Below, piece by piece: positions 9,713 through 18,273 of a stretch of 64,000 nucleotides of DNA. Within the stretch, counting starts at the first letter, position 1, and every line of letters starts with the position of its first letter. The stretch covers positions 167,623-231,622 of the forward strand of contig JAEPNK010000001.1 in NCBI GenBank assembly GCA_017643495.1, written 5' to 3'. A program made the position numbers and the translations under genes. The notes beneath the pieces were generated by a model. The model did no database searches. It was given only the letters and a program-made list of their open reading frames with translations, and was not told the DNA's origin. This DNA is from Rhizobiaceae bacterium. Its GTDB lineage: Bacteria > Pseudomonadota > Alphaproteobacteria > Rhizobiales > Rhizobiaceae.

Positions 9713-11989
9713 CTAATAGGGTATCCCGTGCCTGTCTGCAAAATCCGTAAGCAATTCGGGAATGGTCATTTCATCAGCATTTTGCCCGTCGAGCGCAGAA
9801 AGAAGCGTTTGGCTCAACAAACCGACATTCAAAGACAACAACATCGCCTTAACCGGCCCTATAGCAGCCGGCGACATGGAAAGTGACCGGTAACCGATTG
9901 CCAACAGCGCCATCGCAGAAAGCGGCCTGCCCGCTATCTCGCCGCAAAGCGTAAGTGATGTATTGTGCTCCCGCGCCTTGACGCAAATATCGCGCAGCAC
10001 CCTCAAGAATGGCTTCCCGAGCGGGCTGAAGCGGTTTGCAAGCCTCGCGTTGCCACGGTCACTGGCCATCACGAACTGGTACAGATCGTTTGAGCCAACA
10101 GATATGAAATCAACGGCAGGTAGCAACTCATCAAGTTGCCACATCAGGCTGGGCACTTCCACCATGGCTCCCAGCTCCAGTTTGCGTGGCATCTCGTGAC
10201 CGAACCGGGTTTGCAGTTCCACTTCCCTTTTTATAAGCTGGCGAACCGTTTCAACTTCACGAACTTCGGTTACCATTGGCAACATGATCCGCAACTTGCG
10301 CCCCATGGAAGCGCGCAGCAATGCCCGTATCTGCGTGCGCATGAGCGCCGGCCTGTCAAGAGAAAGCCTGATGGCCCGCCAACCCAAGGCAGGGTTTTCT
10401 TCCGTTATCGTTTCAAGAAACGGAACAACCTTGTCACCTCCAACATCAAGGGTGCGGAAGGTAACCGGCTTGCCATCAGCAGAATCCAGAACATTCCGGT
10501 ACAACACCTCCTGCTCGCTTGCCCGCGGCAATGTTGCAGAAATCATGAATTGCAATTCGGTGCGAAACAGCCCGATACCGGCAGCACCACTCAGTTCCAG
10601 CTGGGGCATGTCCATTACCAGACCGGCATTCATGAGCAATTCCACCTCGACACCATCCCGAGTCAGGGAAGGAAGGTCCAGAAGCTTCCTGAATTTCTTT
10701 TGCCGTCCGGCCCGAAACTTGACTTTCTCAATATAGGAGCCCTCAACATCGCCGGGCGGGCGCAATGAAACGATCCCCTCATCGCCATCAACGATAACCG
10801 CGTTACCCTGTTCTGCATTGGAGACAAAGCCCGGTAACTGGCCTACCGCAGGGATACCAAGGGCACGGGCAACAATGGCAACATGCGAGTTGGGCGCAGC
10901 TTCTTCAAGCACAATGCCCCGCAACCGGCTGCTGTTGTAGTCAAGCAGTTCCGCTGCTCCCATGTTTCGGGCTACGACAATGAAATCACCACGCGGCAAA
11001 TCCTTTGCGCTTGCGCTGCTTTTGCCGACCAGTTCCCGCAACAGCCGGTTCGCAAGATCATCAAAATCATGCAGCCTGTCCCTCAGATAGGGGTCAGGCT
11101 GGCGCATCATTCTTGCCCGGTTGTCATTTTGCACTTTCTCGACAGCCGCTTCTGCGGTGAGGCCGCTATGGATGGCGTCTTCCATCCTGCGGTTCCATCC
11201 CCTGTCATGGGCAAACATGCGGTAAGCTTCCAGAACTTCCCGGCTTTCATTGTCGGCAGGCACGCTTCCGCTTTGCAGCAAAACATCCAGAGAAACCTGA
11301 AGTTTGAGTAATGCTTCCCGCAGCCGCTTCAACTCCGTTTCCGGGTCTTCATTGAAAAGGTTGGTAACAACCACCCGGGGTTCATGAAGCAAAACATGTC
11401 CAAGTCCGATGCCATCGCTGAGGGCAATTCCCTCGGATTGCATCGCCTTGCTCAGATCAAGTACGCTTCCCTTGCCGGAAAGGCTGTCGAGTTCTCCGGT
11501 GGCAATGAGTTCACCCAGGACCATAGCTGTGGTTGCCATTGCCTCGACCTCGGCAGCGGTAAACTTCCTGCGTTCCTGGTTCTGGACAACCAGCACACCA
11601 AGCACCCGTCCCGCACGCAGGATCGGCACACCGAGAAATGAATTGAAGGGTTCTTCTCCGGTTTCAGGCAAATACTGGAAAGCGGGATGTTTCTGGGCAT
11701 CATCCAGACTCAAATAGCGTGCGGAAGCAGCAATCGTACCAACAAGTCCCTGCCCGACCCTCAGGGATGAAACATGAACTGATTCTGTTTTCAGCCCGTG
11801 GCTTGCATACAGTTCAAGCATGCTGTCAGCACGAAGCACATAGACAGAGCAAACCTCGGCCACCATGCTTTCTGCAATGTCACCAACTATCGTGTCGAGC
11901 CGCTCTTGCGCTTCGTAAGACCCGGCCATGACGGCCCGCAGCCTGCGCAACAACCTGTCGGGGCCAGACCCCGCAATCGCTTGTTCCAT
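9713..11989 (-). CDS. ptsP: Phosphoenolpyruvate--protein phosphotransferase PtsP (EI-Ntr)
   Basis: EI-Ntr is the first component of the nitrogen phosphotransferase system and passes phosphate from PEP to NPr and EIIA-Ntr, a regulatory chain linked to nitrogen and potassium status. The 758-residue protein has an N-terminal GAF domain (about residues 20-165), which in EI-Ntr senses glutamine, then the enzyme I N-terminal domain, the phosphohistidine domain with SHVAIVAR, and the PEP-binding barrel ending near LCGEIAGRP with the catalytic Cys. The gene lies between lysC and prfA on the same strand. It looks complete. Confidence 0.95.
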   Translation of the reverse strand: MEQAIAGSGPDRLLRRLRAVMAGSYEAQERLDTIVGDIAESMVAEVCSVYVLRADSMLELYASHGLKTESVHVSSLRVGQGLVGTIAASARYLSLDDAQKHPAFQYLPETGEEPFNSFLGVPILRAGRVLGVLVVQNQERRKFTAAEVEAMATTAMVLGELIATGELDSLSGKGSVLDLSKAMQSEGIALSDGIGLGHVLLHEPRVVVTNLFNEDPETELKRLREALLKLQVSLDVLLQSGSVPADNESREVLEAYRMFAHDRGWNRRMEDAIHSGLTAEAAVEKVQNDNRARMMRQPDPYLRDRLHDFDDLANRLLRELVGKSSASAKDLPRGDFIVVARNMGAAELLDYNSSRLRGIVLEEAAPNSHVAIVARALGIPAVGQLPGFVSNAEQGNAVIVDGDEGIVSLRPPGDVEGSYIEKVKFRAGRQKKFRKLLDLPSLTRDGVEVELLMNAGLVMDMPQLELSGAAGIGLFRTELQFMISATLPRASEQEVLYRNVLDSADGKPVTFRTLDVGGDKVVPFLETITEENPALGWRAIRLSLDRPALMRTQIRALLRASMGRKLRIMLPMVTEVREVETVRQLIKREVELQTRFGHEMPRKLELGAMVEVPSLMWQLDELLPAVDFISVGSNDLYQFVMASDRGNARLANRFSPLGKPFLRVLRDICVKAREHNTSLTLCGEIAGRPLSAMALLAIGYRSLSMSPAAIGPVKAMLLSLNVGLLSQTLLSALDGQNADEMTIPELLTDFADRHGIPY

Positions 11990-12066
11990 GAATCACCTAT
12001 ACCACACCACAGGCTTCACAGGATATGTCCAACACGAAAAGCCGGATCGGACCTGAAAGAGCTAAC

Positions 12067-13320
12067 TTACTGGTTTAGCCCGTATACCGAATGAAGCGTT
12101 CTGACTGCGAGTTCCGTATAGTCAGAATCGATCAAAATTGAGAACTTGATTTCGGAAGTTGTGATTGCCCGGATGTTGATGTTTTTCTCGGCTAGGGCTG
12201 CAAACGCAGTTGAGGCAACACCGGCATGACTGCGCATGCCAATTCCGATCACTGAAATTTTTGCCAGCCCGGTATCGCTCTGGATAATTTCATAGTTGAT
12301 TCCGCTGCGCGCCTCTTCAAGCACCTGTTTCGCCTTGTTCACATCACCTTCAGACACAGTGAAGGTCATGTCGGTTTTCGAACCGTCCTCCGAAACGCTC
12401 TGCACAATCATGTCGACATTGATATGGTTGTCGGCCAGCGGACCAAAAATTGCTGCAGATATGCCCGGGCGGTCAGGTACTCGACGCAAGGAAATTTGTG
12501 CCTCGTCTTTCGTGTAGGCAATGCCTGTTACAACTTCCTGTTCCACGATCTCATCCTCGTCACAAATTAGCGTTCCTGCCAGTTCGTCCGTTCCCGACTG
12601 GCTGTTGATAGATGCGGGATCATCAAAACTGGATCTTACGAATGTCCTGACCCCGTGAACCATTGCCATCTCTACCGAGCGCACCTGAAGCACCTTCGCT
12701 CCAAGCGATGCCATTTCCAGCATTTCCTCGAAAGAAATGCGGTCCATGCGCCTGGCGCGGGGTTCGATACGCGGATCAGTCGTGTAAACACCGTCCACAT
12801 CGGTATAGATATCACACCGGTCGGCCTTGATGGCAGCAGCAATTGCCACAGCACTCGTATCGGAGCCGCCACGACCAAGTGTGGCAACCCTGTTGTCAGG
12901 GCCAATTCCCTGAAACCCGGCAATCACGGCAACCTGTCCGCCGGAAATCCGGCTGATGAGCAATTCCGCATCAATATCCATGATTCGGGCTGCCCCGTGG
13001 GCATTGTCGGTTTTCAGGGGAATTTGCCAACCTTGCCATGAGCGGGCATCGACCCCCTCGGTTTGCAAGGCCATGGCAAGAAGTCCGGAAGTCACCTGCT
13101 CTCCCGAAGAGACGACAACATCATATTCCCGGGCATCATGCATCGGCGCGATTTCCCGGGTCCATGAAACAAGTTCATTGGTCTTGCCAGCCATGGCTGA
13201 AACAACGACAGCCACTTCGTTTCCGGCCTCGACCTCGCGCTTGACATGCGCTGCAACATTCCGGATGCGGTCAATATCCGCAACCGAGGTGCCGCCAAAT
13301 TTCATCACTATGCGTGCCAC
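12067..13320 (-). CDS. lysC: Aspartate kinase
   Basis: Aspartokinase phosphorylates aspartate, the first step to lysine, threonine, methionine and diaminopimelate. I place the start at a GTG (13318-13320) giving a 417-residue protein beginning VARIVMKFGGTS; rhizobial homologues start MARIVMKFGGTS. The reading frame stays open 63 codons further upstream, but that stretch contains a terminator-like hairpin and is not typical of the family. The kinase domain is N-terminal, and two ACT domains at the C-terminus (about residues 265-417) predict feedback control by lysine and/or threonine. It is divergent from ubiG and upstream of ptsP. Confidence 0.95.
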   Translation of the reverse strand: MARIVMKFGGTSVADIDRIRNVAAHVKREVEAGNEVAVVVSAMAGKTNELVSWTREIAPMHDAREYDVVVSSGEQVTSGLLAMALQTEGVDARSWQGWQIPLKTDNAHGAARIMDIDAELLISRISGGQVAVIAGFQGIGPDNRVATLGRGGSDTSAVAIAAAIKADRCDIYTDVDGVYTTDPRIEPRARRMDRISFEEMLEMASLGAKVLQVRSVEMAMVHGVRTFVRSSFDDPASINSQSGTDELAGTLICDEDEIVEQEVVTGIAYTKDEAQISLRRVPDRPGISAAIFGPLADNHINVDMIVQSVSEDGSKTDMTFTVSEGDVNKAKQVLEEARSGINYEIIQSDTGLAKISVIGIGMRSHAGVASTAFAALAEKNINIRAITTSEIKFSILIDSDYTELAVRTLHSVYGLNQ

Positions 13321-13338
13321 AGGCTTTCCCGTGAAATT

Positions 13339-13372
13339 GAAAACAAAAACGCTCAAGGCTGTCCCTTGAGCG
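13339..13372 (-). terminator. Terminator-like hairpin in the lysC leader (possible attenuator)
   Basis: On the minus strand a perfect 9-bp stem (CGCTCAAGG / CCTTGAGCG, loop of 5) is followed at once by TTTTTGTTTT. This is a textbook intrinsic terminator pointing toward lysC, with its T tract ending about 19 bases before the GTG start. It could end a short leader transcript or small RNA arising in the lysC-ubiG gap, or act as an attenuator. No lysine-riboswitch fold was recognised. Confidence 0.7.
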
Positions 13373-13490
13373 AACGGGCGTTGTTTAGCCAAAATTCTGG
13401 AATGCTGCAAGATGAAGCGCCTGACGCTTGACATCAAAGCCCGCCTACCCGAACTAGATTGGCAGGAAAACCAATTACACGGGCCCCAAC

Positions 13491-14228
13491 ATGACTGCAC
13501 AATCGACAATCGACCAGGCTGAAATAGACCGCTTTTCCGCCATGGCGGCCGAATGGTGGGATCCGAAAGGCAAATTCCGGCCCTTGCACAAATTCAACCC
13601 GGTACGGTTGCAATACATCAAGGAAAAAGTATGTGAAAACTTTGACCGGGACATCAGGGATCCCAAGGCGCTGAAAGGTTTGCGTTTCCTTGATATCGGC
13701 TGCGGTGGAGGCCTGTTGTCCGAACCCATGGCGCGGATGGGAGCAGAAATCATTGGTGCAGACGCTTCTGAAACCAATATTGAAATCGCCCGGCTCCATG
13801 CAGAACAGTCGGGACTTGATATTGATTACCGGGCAGTCACGTCAGAGGCACTTGAAAAAGAGGGCGAGAAATTTGACGTGGTCCTGAACATGGAAGTTGT
13901 TGAGCACGTCGCTGATGTTGACCTGTTTCTTGCTTCATGCGCACGCATGGTGAATCCGGGCGGCCTGATGTTTGTTGCCACAATAAACAGGACACAAAAA
14001 GCCAAAGCCCTGGCAATTTTCATGGCGGAGAATGTCCTGCGCTGGCTGCCTAAAGGCACACACCAGTATGAAAAGCTGGTCAGGCCGGACGAGATCAAAA
14101 CCCCACTTGGCTCGGAAGGCATGGAGATCATCGACCAGACCGGCGTTTTCTACAACGTATTCACGGATAGCTGGAACATGTCGCGGGACATGGATGTGAA
14201 TTACATGATGCTTGCCAGAAAGAATTGA
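13491..14228 (+). CDS. ubiG: Bifunctional 2-polyprenyl-6-hydroxyphenol methylase / 3-demethylubiquinol 3-O-methyltransferase
   Basis: UbiG carries out both O-methylations in ubiquinone synthesis at the membrane surface. The 245-residue protein has the family N-terminus ([18 protein letters not shown]), the SAM-binding motif [15 protein letters not shown] and the EVVEHV motif. The length is normal. It is divergent from lysC with a gap of 170 bases and convergent with the DUF1178 gene. Nothing looks broken. Confidence 0.96.
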   Translation: MTAQSTIDQAEIDRFSAMAAEWWDPKGKFRPLHKFNPVRLQYIKEKVCENFDRDIRDPKALKGLRFLDIGCGGGLLSEPMARMGAEIIGADASETNIEIARLHAEQSGLDIDYRAVTSEALEKEGEKFDVVLNMEVVEHVADVDLFLASCARMVNPGGLMFVATINRTQKAKALAIFMAENVLRWLPKGTHQYEKLVRPDEIKTPLGSEGMEIIDQTGVFYNVFTDSWNMSRDMDVNYMMLARKN

Positions 14229-14314
14229 GGGAAACCAACTCAGGCAATCGAGTTTATTTTCGCACCAATATGCCGGGCTTTAGGCTATGCCATTGAGTGG
14301 CCATGCCCGTCCTG

Positions 14315-14752
14315 TCAGTTCTTTTCTTCCGGCAGGTCCGGTAGCGGCAGGACGGGAACACCTTCTTCTGCCAGGCTGGCCACATCTTTTCGGCTGGCAG
14401 TTCCGTAAATGCCCCGCTCTTCGGCATCACCATAATGAATTTTCCGGGCTTCTTCGGTAAACCGGTCTCCTACATTCTCGGAGTTGGCCTGGACATACTG
14501 CTTGATTTCACGCAGCTTCTGCACCATTTCCGGCGGCATTGCCGGGCCGGGAGCTGCGGTCTGAACCTGTTGATTGTCAGCATTGCCGGTTCCGGAAACC
14601 CGCGGAGCCATCAATGCCTTGGAAATCTTTTGAGAACCGCACACCGGGCATTCAACCAGCCCCCGTTTGGCCTGTTTGTCAAAATCCTCGCTTGAGGAAA
14701 ACCAGGCTTCGAACAAATGGTCTGTCTCACAACTCAGGGAATACTTGATCAT
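14315..14752 (-). CDS. DUF1178 family protein
   Basis: This 145-residue protein belongs to DUF1178, a family of unknown function. The N-terminal third holds the signature CETDHLFEAWFSSSEDFDKQ and a CPVCGS knuckle; Cys8 with CPVC could form a zinc ribbon-like site. The remainder is less conserved and ends with a proline/leucine-rich tail. The gene lies 2 bases after the carbon-nitrogen hydrolase stop and forms the end of a minus-strand series comF, grxC, hydrolase, DUF1178. Confidence 0.88.
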   Translation of the reverse strand: MIKYSLSCETDHLFEAWFSSSEDFDKQAKRGLVECPVCGSQKISKALMAPRVSGTGNADNQQVQTAAPGPAMPPEMVQKLREIKQYVQANSENVGDRFTEEARKIHYGDAEERGIYGTASRKDVASLAEEGVPVLPLPDLPEEKN

Positions 14753-14754
14753 GG

Positions 14755-15603
14755 TCAGCCTTTCTGCCCGGCAACGGAACTGACCAGCTCAAAAGACTGG
14801 CCGTTCAAAAGGTTTGGCACCTTGCTGCGCGCCCTTTTCACTTCATCAAGGTCTATCTCGGCAACCAGGACACCCGGCTCATCATGATCAAGCTCCGCAA
14901 CGATTTCACCCCAGGGGTTGATGACGAGAGAATGGCCATAGGTGGTACGCCCGTCTTCATGCTCGCCTCCCTGGGCTGCAGCAATGACCCAGGCTCCGTT
15001 TTCTATTGCGCGGGACCTAAGCAAAATGTGCCAGTGTGCCTTGCCGGTCTGTCTTGTGAAAGCGGCAGGGCATGCCAGTATCTGGGCACCCGCCTTTGCC
15101 AGTTCCCTGTAAAGATGTGGAAAGCGGAGATCATAACAGATGGAAAACCCCAGGCGAAACTCGCCGGCATCCAACAATTTGGCAGCATTGCCGGGCCGAT
15201 AGGTACGAGATTCCCGCCAACTCTCACCATTGTCGAGATCAACATCAAACATGTGGATTTTGTCGTAGGTTGCCACCAGATCACCGGCAGGGGAGAACAT
15301 GCCTGCCCGGTTGGCAAGCCGGTCTTCATCAAGGGCAATCGCGGTTGAGCCGACATGCAGCCAGATATCGAGTTCGCGTGCCAGATCCCCGGCAGCGGCA
15401 AAGATCATGTCTTCAGCTTCAGTACGTGCCTTTTCAATTTGGCGTTCACGGCCCCGTTCGAGCAATCCGGTCATTTCAGGCGTCTGGACGTAACGGGCGC
15501 CCTGTGAAGCAGCCTGCCGGACCAGTTCATCCATTACCGCGCGGTTTTCTTCCGGAGATACTCCGGTACGCATCTGGATACAGGCAACCTTCAAGCGACT
15601 CAT
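14755..15603 (-). CDS. Carbon-nitrogen hydrolase family protein (Nit2/omega-amidase-like)
   Basis: The 282-residue protein is a member of the nitrilase superfamily. The catalytic triad is visible as Glu in QTPEMTG, Lys in YDKIHMFDVD and Cys in CYDLRFPHLYREL. The YDKIHMFDVD and CYDLRFP segments match the NIT1/NIT2 branch, whose members deamidate alpha-ketoglutaramate or deaminated glutathione. Which of these is the substrate here cannot be decided, but the neighbouring glutaredoxin 3 gene, 3 bases away, makes a link to glutathione metabolism attractive. No signal peptide is present, so it is cytoplasmic. Confidence 0.88.
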   Translation of the reverse strand: MSRLKVACIQMRTGVSPEENRAVMDELVRQAASQGARYVQTPEMTGLLERGRERQIEKARTEAEDMIFAAAGDLARELDIWLHVGSTAIALDEDRLANRAGMFSPAGDLVATYDKIHMFDVDLDNGESWRESRTYRPGNAAKLLDAGEFRLGFSICYDLRFPHLYRELAKAGAQILACPAAFTRQTGKAHWHILLRSRAIENGAWVIAAAQGGEHEDGRTTYGHSLVINPWGEIVAELDHDEPGVLVAEIDLDEVKRARSKVPNLLNGQSFELVSSVAGQKG

Positions 15604-15606
15604 GTT

Positions 15607-15864
15607 TCAACCATCCAGCATCGGGTCCAGTTTGCCTGCCTGCTCAAGGGCATGCAGTTCGTCACAGCCGCCAACATGCTCACCATTGATGAATATCTGC
15701 GGAAAGGTGCTTGCGCCATTGGCCTTTTGGATCATTTCCTTGCGGACATCGTTGTCATAAGTCCCGTCAAACTCGCGAAAATTGACATTTTTCTTTCGAA
15801 GAAGGGATTTCGCCGCGCTGCAATAGCCACAGAATTTTCGGGTGTAAAGAACTACATCTGCCAT
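15607..15864 (-). CDS. grxC: Glutaredoxin 3
   Basis: This 85-residue thiol-disulfide oxidoreductase uses glutathione to reduce disulfides. The dithiol active site reads CGYC, where CPYC is usual; the change of Pro to Gly should alter the redox potential but keeps both cysteines. The TFPQIFINGEHVGG segment contains the cis-Pro and the glutathione-binding GG. Its neighbours in the same orientation are comF upstream and the nitrilase-family gene downstream. Confidence 0.94.
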   Translation of the reverse strand: MADVVLYTRKFCGYCSAAKSLLRKKNVNFREFDGTYDNDVRKEMIQKANGASTFPQIFINGEHVGGCDELHALEQAGKLDPMLDG

Positions 15865-15907
15865 TATGAACTTTCAGAAATGTTTGTCATTGAAACAGAT
15901 ATAGGTC

Positions 15908-16675
15908 TCACGTGGCAACCGTTTCAACCTTTGCAAAGACAAGCACGTCCACTTGCGATGCTCCACCACGCTTGAGGGCACGCGCTGCTGCCTTGGATGT
16001 GGCACCAGTTGTGTAAACATCATCGACCAGCAAGACAGCCTTTCCTTTCACATCCGCCTTCTTTTGTTCAGGCACGACAAATGCCCCGGAGACGTTCCTC
16101 GCGCGTGCGCGTTCACTGAGGCCAACCTGCTGTTTCGTCCGTCTCTTGCGGATCAGGCATTCAGGTTGAAAGGGCTTGCCGGCACTCCTGCAAACATGTC
16201 TGGCCATCTCACCCGCCTGATTGAACCGTCGAGCATGCAGCCTGGAGGGGTGCAGGGGAACCGGTATGATCATGTCGGCATGTTCCACGAGTTCCGCACC
16301 TGCCACTGCCATCCAGTTGGCAATCCAGGGAACAAGATCGGTACGGTCAGAATACTTGACGGACGCTACCAGTTTTCTTGCAACGTCATCATACAGCATC
16401 ACAGCCCGCAAACGGTCGAAAGGGGGCGGTTCGGCAATTGCTTCTGCAGATAAAAACCCAGACCCCATGTCAATGGAGAATGGCGTTCCCATTACCGGGC
16501 AATAGGGCCTGGAAATGAACCGAAGCCTGCTCCAGCATTGCGGGCAACACCCGCCTTGTTCCCGAACATGTTTTTCACAAACAAGACAAGTCCCAGGCAC
16601 CATTATTTCAGGAATGGTCCGAACAATTCCGGCAATTCGGCTACCCAGGTTTCGCGCTGCAGTAGAAAGTTGCAT
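15908..16675 (-). CDS. ComF family phosphoribosyltransferase-like protein
   Basis: The 255-residue protein has an N-terminal zinc-ribbon-like set of cysteines (GTCLVCEKHVREQGGCCPQC) and a C-terminal type I phosphoribosyltransferase fold with the PRPP loop VLLVDDVYTTGAT. ComF proteins are tied to DNA uptake in some bacteria, but in alphaproteobacteria the role is not settled. The ATG at 16673-16675 was taken over a TTG two codons upstream. Only 22 bases separate it from the divergent methyltransferase gene, so their promoters must overlap or lie inside coding sequence. Confidence 0.87.
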   Translation of the reverse strand: MQLSTAARNLGSRIAGIVRTIPEIMVPGTCLVCEKHVREQGGCCPQCWSRLRFISRPYCPVMGTPFSIDMGSGFLSAEAIAEPPPFDRLRAVMLYDDVARKLVASVKYSDRTDLVPWIANWMAVAGAELVEHADMIIPVPLHPSRLHARRFNQAGEMARHVCRSAGKPFQPECLIRKRRTKQQVGLSERARARNVSGAFVVPEQKKADVKGKAVLLVDDVYTTGATSKAAARALKRGGASQVDVLVFAKVETVAT

Positions 16676-16697
16676 CCGCAAAGTTTATTAAATCGGG

Positions 16698-17576
16698 ATG
16701 AATAAGACGAGTCCCCCCAAATTGTTCGCCTCATCTAGGCTGGACGCAATCGAACGCCGTGCAATTGCAATGACCGGTACGGGAGCAGATTTCCTGCATC
16801 GCGAAGCAGCTGCAACCATTGCCGACCGGCTGGATGCGACAAATCGTGAATTTCCGGTTGCAGCAGATTTTCTTTCTCCGTTCGAATGCATGACGGAGAT
16901 GCTTTCCACTTCTGAAAAAGTTTCAAGAGTATTCCGGATCACAATGCCGGGCACCATGCAGAAATCCAGTGCAAAAGGTGAAGATGTTCACCCTGAAAGC
17001 CGGGAACTGCTGCCACTGCAAAGAAACTCGGTTCACCTTGTGACATCGGTCTTCAGCCTTCACCGTATCAATGACCTGCCAGGCATGCTGAGCCAGATCA
17101 GGCATTGTCTTGTTGAAGACGGCCTTCTCATGGCATGCCTTCCCGGTGAACGCACGCTTTCAGAACTTCGTGCCAGCCTTGTGGAAGCTGAAAGCATATT
17201 GACGGGCGCTGCATCACTCAGGATTGATCCGTTCGTGGAAGTACGACAAGCAGGAAACCTGCTTCAGCGGGCAGGCTTTGCGCTACCTGTCGTGGACTCC
17301 GATCTCCTGACCGTTCGCTACGGTTCTCTAAAGGGGCTTGTGAAAGACCTGCGGGCAATGGGTGCAAACAGCGCTTTTTCTGAACCTCCGGCTTTCGGCT
17401 CCCGCGAGCTCTTCCGCCTTGCAGAAGAGATTTATCGCGACAATCATTCTGATCCGGATGGCCGCCTTCGTGCGAGTGTGGAAATCATTTACCTGTCAGG
17501 CTGGAAGCCCCACAGCTCGCAACAGCAACCCCTGGAACCGGGCAGCGCAAAGAAACATCTTCGCGATGTACTTTGA
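16698..17576 (+). CDS. Methyltransferase domain protein, BioC/NDUFAF5-like
   Basis: The 292-residue protein resembles the alphaproteobacterial homologues of NDUFAF5, a complex I assembly factor, and BioC. Family features are the N-terminal LFASSRLDAIERRAI, the central SVFSLHRINDLPGMLSQIRHCLVEDGLL and the SLKGLVKDLRAMGANSAF segment near the C-terminus. The glycine-rich SAM motif I (usually LDLGxGxG) is not recognisable; the equivalent stretch reads FPVAADFLSPFECM. Either SAM binding is altered or the protein has lost methyltransferase activity. It is divergent from comF. Confidence 0.8.
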   Translation: MNKTSPPKLFASSRLDAIERRAIAMTGTGADFLHREAAATIADRLDATNREFPVAADFLSPFECMTEMLSTSEKVSRVFRITMPGTMQKSSAKGEDVHPESRELLPLQRNSVHLVTSVFSLHRINDLPGMLSQIRHCLVEDGLLMACLPGERTLSELRASLVEAESILTGAASLRIDPFVEVRQAGNLLQRAGFALPVVDSDLLTVRYGSLKGLVKDLRAMGANSAFSEPPAFGSRELFRLAEEIYRDNHSDPDGRLRASVEIIYLSGWKPHSSQQQPLEPGSAKKHLRDVL

Positions 17577-17582
17577 AGAGGG

Positions 17583-17765
17583 TTATTCAAATCCGTTGTA
17601 CAGAAAAACAGTTTTCTCGCCAGCATCTTCCTGAACTGGCAACAGTCCTGATCCCAGATAATGGACAGTTCCAATAATCAGCAGTGTGATGAATGCTGCA
17701 AGAAAAGAACTGTCAATGACGCTTGGCTCACCACGTAACGGCCTTGGTTGGTGCCTGTAAAGCAT
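17583..17765 (-). CDS. Small Flp-pilin-like membrane protein (putative)
   Basis: This is a 60-residue open frame with one hydrophobic segment, FLAAFITLLIIGTVHYLGSGLL, similar in pattern to the LIAALIsxAIIGAVxxLG core of Flp-type pilins, but it lacks the usual Gly-Glu processing site. It lies 70 bases downstream of another small pilin-like gene on the same strand and is convergent with the methyltransferase gene. The ribosome binding site is weak, so the start and even the reality of the gene are uncertain. Confidence 0.4.
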   Translation of the reverse strand: MLYRHQPRPLRGEPSVIDSSFLAAFITLLIIGTVHYLGSGLLPVQEDAGEKTVFLYNGFE

Positions 17766-17835
17766 GAAAAATTGCCCCGCATTTTGCCTCAATGACCGGC
17801 AGAACTTGGCGCCATTCACAACACGGATACAATTT

Positions 17836-18138
17836 TCAACAGCGGGAACCACCGGCAGTACGACAGATAATCCTTTCCCTGTCGTCAAGAATACTCTTTC
17901 GCACTGTATAGGTACGCGTGGTTCCTTGCGTGGCCCTTGTCGAAGCTGTCGTAAAGGGATCAATCCCGTAGGCGCCATTTGCAGCATGTTGCCGGGTTGC
18001 ATTGTCAAGCAGCGGGGCAGCCACCAGGGCACCAACAACAGCCAGTGCGGCAAACATCAAGGCTGATTGCATTGCAAAGTCGCCGGAGCGGTCCTTCAGG
18101 AACTTGGAAACCAGTTTACCAATTTGCGAGCCCGTCAT
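17836..18138 (-). CDS. Small TadE/Flp-like single-pass membrane protein
   Basis: The 100-residue product begins with a basic stretch, KLVSKFLKDRSGDFAMQSALMFAALAVVG, resembling the N-terminus of TadE/TadG pseudopilins and Flp pilins: a positively charged start, a Gly before the hydrophobic run, then one membrane helix. The C-terminal half is short, polar and holds two cysteines. GAGGG lies 7 bases before the ATG. No tad export genes are seen in this window, so the protein may act alone or with a tad locus elsewhere. It lies downstream of mutT. Confidence 0.6.
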   Translation of the reverse strand: MTGSQIGKLVSKFLKDRSGDFAMQSALMFAALAVVGALVAAPLLDNATRQHAANGAYGIDPFTTASTRATQGTTRTYTVRKSILDDRERIICRTAGGSRC

Positions 18139-18273
18139 TTATTGCCCTCGAATGCTTGAATCATGGAGGCGAAACAACCCGCTTCGCACAATGCCGTGAA
18201 TAGCAAATCATGGTTAACAATCTATCAAGCAACACTTGGCGAACAGCATTTGCGCGCTTGTCAGGAACACTGG

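Noticed and set aside
13321-13509. 63-codon N-terminal extension of lysC
   Set aside because: Aspartokinases of this group begin at the ARIVMKFGG segment; the extension contains a terminator-like hairpin and overlaps the ubiG start region.
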